Shown here: piece by piece, positions 11,081-13,399 of the stretch
Layout: every line of letters begins with the position of its first letter
Position numbering within the stretch: position 1 is the first letter of the stretch
Assembly: GCA_029098205.1 (NCBI GenBank)
Contig: JAQXNW010000187.1
Coordinates: forward strand, 1-13,399
Length of the DNA stretch: 13,399 nucleotides
Reading direction: 5' to 3'
From: Eubacteriales bacterium
Lineage (GTDB): Bacteria > Bacillota > Clostridia > Peptostreptococcales > Anaerovoracaceae
Notes under the pieces: generated by a model
The model's input: only the letters and a program-made list of their open reading frames with translations
The model's database searches: none
Told to the model about the DNA's origin: nothing
Program-made: the position numbers and the translations under genes

Positions 11081-13399
11081 GTTGACGTCTGTCCGGGACA
11101 GGATCGCCGCCGGAGTCTTCCGCATTGTCCGGAAGACCGGAATGAGTCCGGACAGTAAGTTAAAGATTACGACGGTTGCAAGGCTGAGAAGGAACACGGC
11201 CGGCGTAATCCGGTACAGTGTCTGCATGTAGCTGATCTTAAGAATCTGCCTTAGAATCAGGTACATGACGATCGAAGCCGGAAGCGTCGTGACCGTGCTG
11301 ATCGCGAGAATTTCCCCTGAGAACATCCGGTAAATATCTCCCTTCTTCACGCCGATCGCGCGGAGCACGCCGACCTCTTTCACACGGGAGAGGAAGGACG
11401 CGCGGAGCATTAGATAAATCTCAATCAGAGAGATCGCGAGAATGATGCCGGCCGTAACAAGAACACGGCGGACCCGGGTCCGGTTCGAACGGATGTACCG
11501 GTTCCTCGCCGCCTGGTACTGATCAACGGCGGGGACATTCGCCGATCGGAGCGAAGCGTACATCTCCGACTTTTTCTCCGGGGAGATCGTGATCGATTTC
11601 ATCCGTGCCATCTTGTATATTTCATAGGTGGAATCGTTCACATAATACCCCTGGCTTCCGCGCGGATCCTTGTAGTAGCCGGTAACGGTGAGATTCGTGC
11701 CATTCACCTTCGTATTCAGTGTTTTCCCGATCGCGATCTGATCCGCCATCGAAGAAGGGATCACCGCCTGATAATCTCCGGTCGGCGCGCTTCCCTTCGT
11801 AATCGTGAATCCGTAGTCCTGGTTTTCGGAGACAAAGTTCCACGGCAGCACTTCGCCTTCAGATGATGGGTGCGGAACCATGGAGGAGACCGCGCTGTCA
11901 TTGTCTCCGTTTCCCGATGTCTCCCCGTTTCCGTTCAGTGCTGCGGTAAGAAGGAGCGACGGATTCACGTAAATGCAGGGCGTCTTTTTGTTTGTGACGC
12001 CGACGATCGTAAACGGCTTCATGTATGGAAGGGTCACGGTCCGTCCGAGATATTTCTTCGGAGAGGTAAGACCGACCGCGCTTGCGTTCGGGTCATTCTC
12101 AAGAAGCGTCTGAATAACCATCTTGTCAACGGCGATTTCGTACTCGGAGGAAGGGAGCTTTCCGCAGATTAAATCGCTTTCCTTGAGCTTCTTACTGCTG
12201 GACAAAGAACCTGAGATCGTCGTGGTCTGTCCGCTGTTCTGTTCGTAGCTTCCGACTGGAAGCGTGAAGGAAACGGTGGAATCTCCCGGAATCACGTATT
12301 CGACGCCTTCTTTGTCCGCATACTGGCTGTAGATTTCCGGCGTTACGCTGTTTACCTTTACGTTCAGGTAGTTTTTATCCACGGTCGTAAATCTATCATC
12401 CGTAATATGCGTGATTCCGGCCGCGCTGCTGTACGCGTAAAGAACGAACATCGACGCGGCGACAAATCCGGCCAGAAGAATTTTTTTGAGCTTCGAATAC
12501 CGGCGGATGGTGTGGAAGCCGTTTTTGTACGCTTTCCAGGGCCCGAAGATAGAACGGTATCGCGGAGACGTCGGAATTCCTTCTTTGGACGCGCCTTCAT
12601 GGTCCTCTGCCGTACGGAAATATTCGTCGTAGTGGAACTTATATTTTTCAACCTCTTCCTGCGAAAGCTCCTGGTAGTGACCGTCGATCAGCTTTGCATC
12701 TTCCGTTCCGTGAGAGAGTGCGCCGCCGGTGTCGATAAAAATGCGGCCTCCCTGCACAGCGATCTTGATCTTCGGAATCGGCTCATTTTCCAGGAATTTT
12801 TCGTCGCCGTAAAATTCCACGTGGAGATCCCCCTGGGAGAGGTCTTTCTGAAGAGGAAGATCCTTAAGGTAGATCGTATTATCCGTCCGGAAGTCGAGGC
12901 CGCCCTTGCTGTGGTTTTCCTCGTCGCTTACAACCCGGCCGTCCACAATCCTGAGAATGCGGTCCGAGTAGAATTCCGCGACGTCCCGCTCGTGTGTGAC
13001 CAGGATGACCAGCTTCTCCCGCGAGATGGATTTGATAATGTTCATGATCTGGACGGTATTCTGACTGTCCAGATTCCCCGTCGGCTCGTCCGCGATGATG
13101 ATCGACGGATTTTTGGCGATGGCCCGCGCGATGCCGACACGCTGACGTTCGCCGCCGGAAAGCATTTTCGCGGGGCGGTTTTTGTACCGTGCGATGCCGA
13201 CGCGGTCCAGAACATAAAGGACACGCCTTTCGATTGCCTTCGGATTTGTAAATCCGATCATGCGGAGAACCAGAGCGACGTTTTCATATACGGTTTCGTC
13301 TTCGATCAGGTTGTAATTCTGGAAGATATACCCGATCTTCCGGTTACGGATGTCATCTCTTCGTCCGCTGGAGCAGCCCGTCAGGCGCTCGTGATCGAT
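11078..13399 (-). CDS. Fused ABC ATPase-permease of MacB/FtsX type (5' end outside window)
   Basis: The frame is open from the right edge, giving 773 residues without the true start or Walker A. The ATPase shows the Q-loop IGYIFQNYNL (22-31), LSGGE (80-84), Walker B IIIADEP (Asp104, Glu105), the D-loop GNLD typical of lipoprotein/antimicrobial-peptide ABC systems, and His136. A cytosolic linker of about 145 residues (roughly 160-306) follows, then TM1 (about 307-326). Next comes an extracellular domain of about 315 residues with Gly/Asn/Ser-rich stretches. The C-terminal FtsX domain (nucleotides about 11476-11081) has three helices around RVKEVGVLRAIGVKKGDIYRMF. Such proteins expel peptides or lipids or pass mechanical signals rather than import. 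The ATG at 13261 is internal, because the Q-loop lies before it. The substrate is unknown. Confidence 0.93.
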   Translation of the reverse strand: MDHERLTGCSSGRRDDIRNRKIGYIFQNYNLIEDETVYENVALVLRMIGFTNPKAIERRVLYVLDRVGIARYKNRPAKMLSGGERQRVGIARAIAKNPSIIIADEPTGNLDSQNTVQIMNIIKSISREKLVILVTHERDVAEFYSDRILRIVDGRVVSDEENHSKGGLDFRTDNTIYLKDLPLQKDLSQGDLHVEFYGDEKFLENEPIPKIKIAVQGGRIFIDTGGALSHGTEDAKLIDGHYQELSQEEVEKYKFHYDEYFRTAEDHEGASKEGIPTSPRYRSIFGPWKAYKNGFHTIRRYSKLKKILLAGFVAASMFVLYAYSSAAGITHITDDRFTTVDKNYLNVKVNSVTPEIYSQYADKEGVEYVIPGDSTVSFTLPVGSYEQNSGQTTTISGSLSSSKKLKESDLICGKLPSSEYEIAVDKMVIQTLLENDPNASAVGLTSPKKYLGRTVTLPYMKPFTIVGVTNKKTPCIYVNPSLLLTAALNGNGETSGNGDNDSAVSSMVPHPSSEGEVLPWNFVSENQDYGFTITKGSAPTGDYQAVIPSSMADQIAIGKTLNTKVNGTNLTVTGYYKDPRGSQGYYVNDSTYEIYKMARMKSITISPEKKSEMYASLRSANVPAVDQYQAARNRYIRSNRTRVRRVLVTAGIILAISLIEIYLMLRASFLSRVKEVGVLRAIGVKKGDIYRMFSGEILAISTVTTLPASIVMYLILRQILKISYMQTLYRITPAVFLLSLATVVIFNLLSGLIPVFRTMRKTPAAILSRTDVN

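Overview
The window looks like chromosomal DNA from a Clostridia-type Firmicute, probably Lachnospiraceae or a relative. This rests on the SUF cluster ending in sufS-sufU, the NifS-type desulfurase next to mnmA (the yrvO-mnmA arrangement of Firmicutes), a lipoprotein-anchored amino-acid ABC importer, strong Shine-Dalgarno sites and Rho-independent terminators. Codons favour G/C at third positions, which produces many long antisense shadow ORFs. The taxonomic call is inference; no rRNA or other marker is present.

Layout. Bases 2-1932 (+) hold the end of a SUF Fe-S assembly operon: the 3' end of sufD, then sufS (cysteine desulfurase) and sufU (sulfur-transfer protein), closed by a strong terminator at 1976. 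Bases 2006-4568 (+) are a self-contained polar amino-acid ABC importer (binding lipoprotein, permease, ATPase). It has its own extended -10 promoter, an intercistronic stem-loop after the binding-protein gene, and a terminator. At 4607-5557 (+) is an EamA/DMT-type exporter, and at 5739-6059 (+) a small helical protein of unknown function with its own likely promoter and a long-stem terminator. At 6179-8694 (+) a NifS-type cysteine desulfurase is followed by mnmA (tRNA 2-thiouridylase), and at 8762-9682 (+) there is a patatin-family lipid hydrolase. The remaining genes face the other way: a stomatin/SPFH membrane protein (10973-9876, -) downstream of a fused ATPase-permease of MacB/FtsX type, whose 5' end lies beyond the window (13399-11078, -). 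No gene-free stretch exceeds 300 bases; the longest is 1933-2166.

How the genes fit together. The left two thirds have a sulfur theme. SufS-SufU feed persulfide into Fe-S cluster building, the second desulfurase probably feeds MnmA for s2U34 in tRNA, and the amino-acid importer between them might supply cystine or cysteine, though its substrate cannot be read from sequence. The right end is a cell-envelope group (patatin, SPFH, ABC exporter/remodeller).

The most unusual sequence structure is intergenic. A decamer tandem array (about 8-9 units in strict 10-bp register) lies between the ABC transporter and SPFH genes, and its first unit supplies the ABC gene's stop codon. A looser set of six GAATCCGGGT-like copies lies just upstream of mnmA, and smaller imperfect duplications follow mnmA. 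I found no convincing new multi-gene system, CRISPR array, insertion sequence, tRNA or rRNA.
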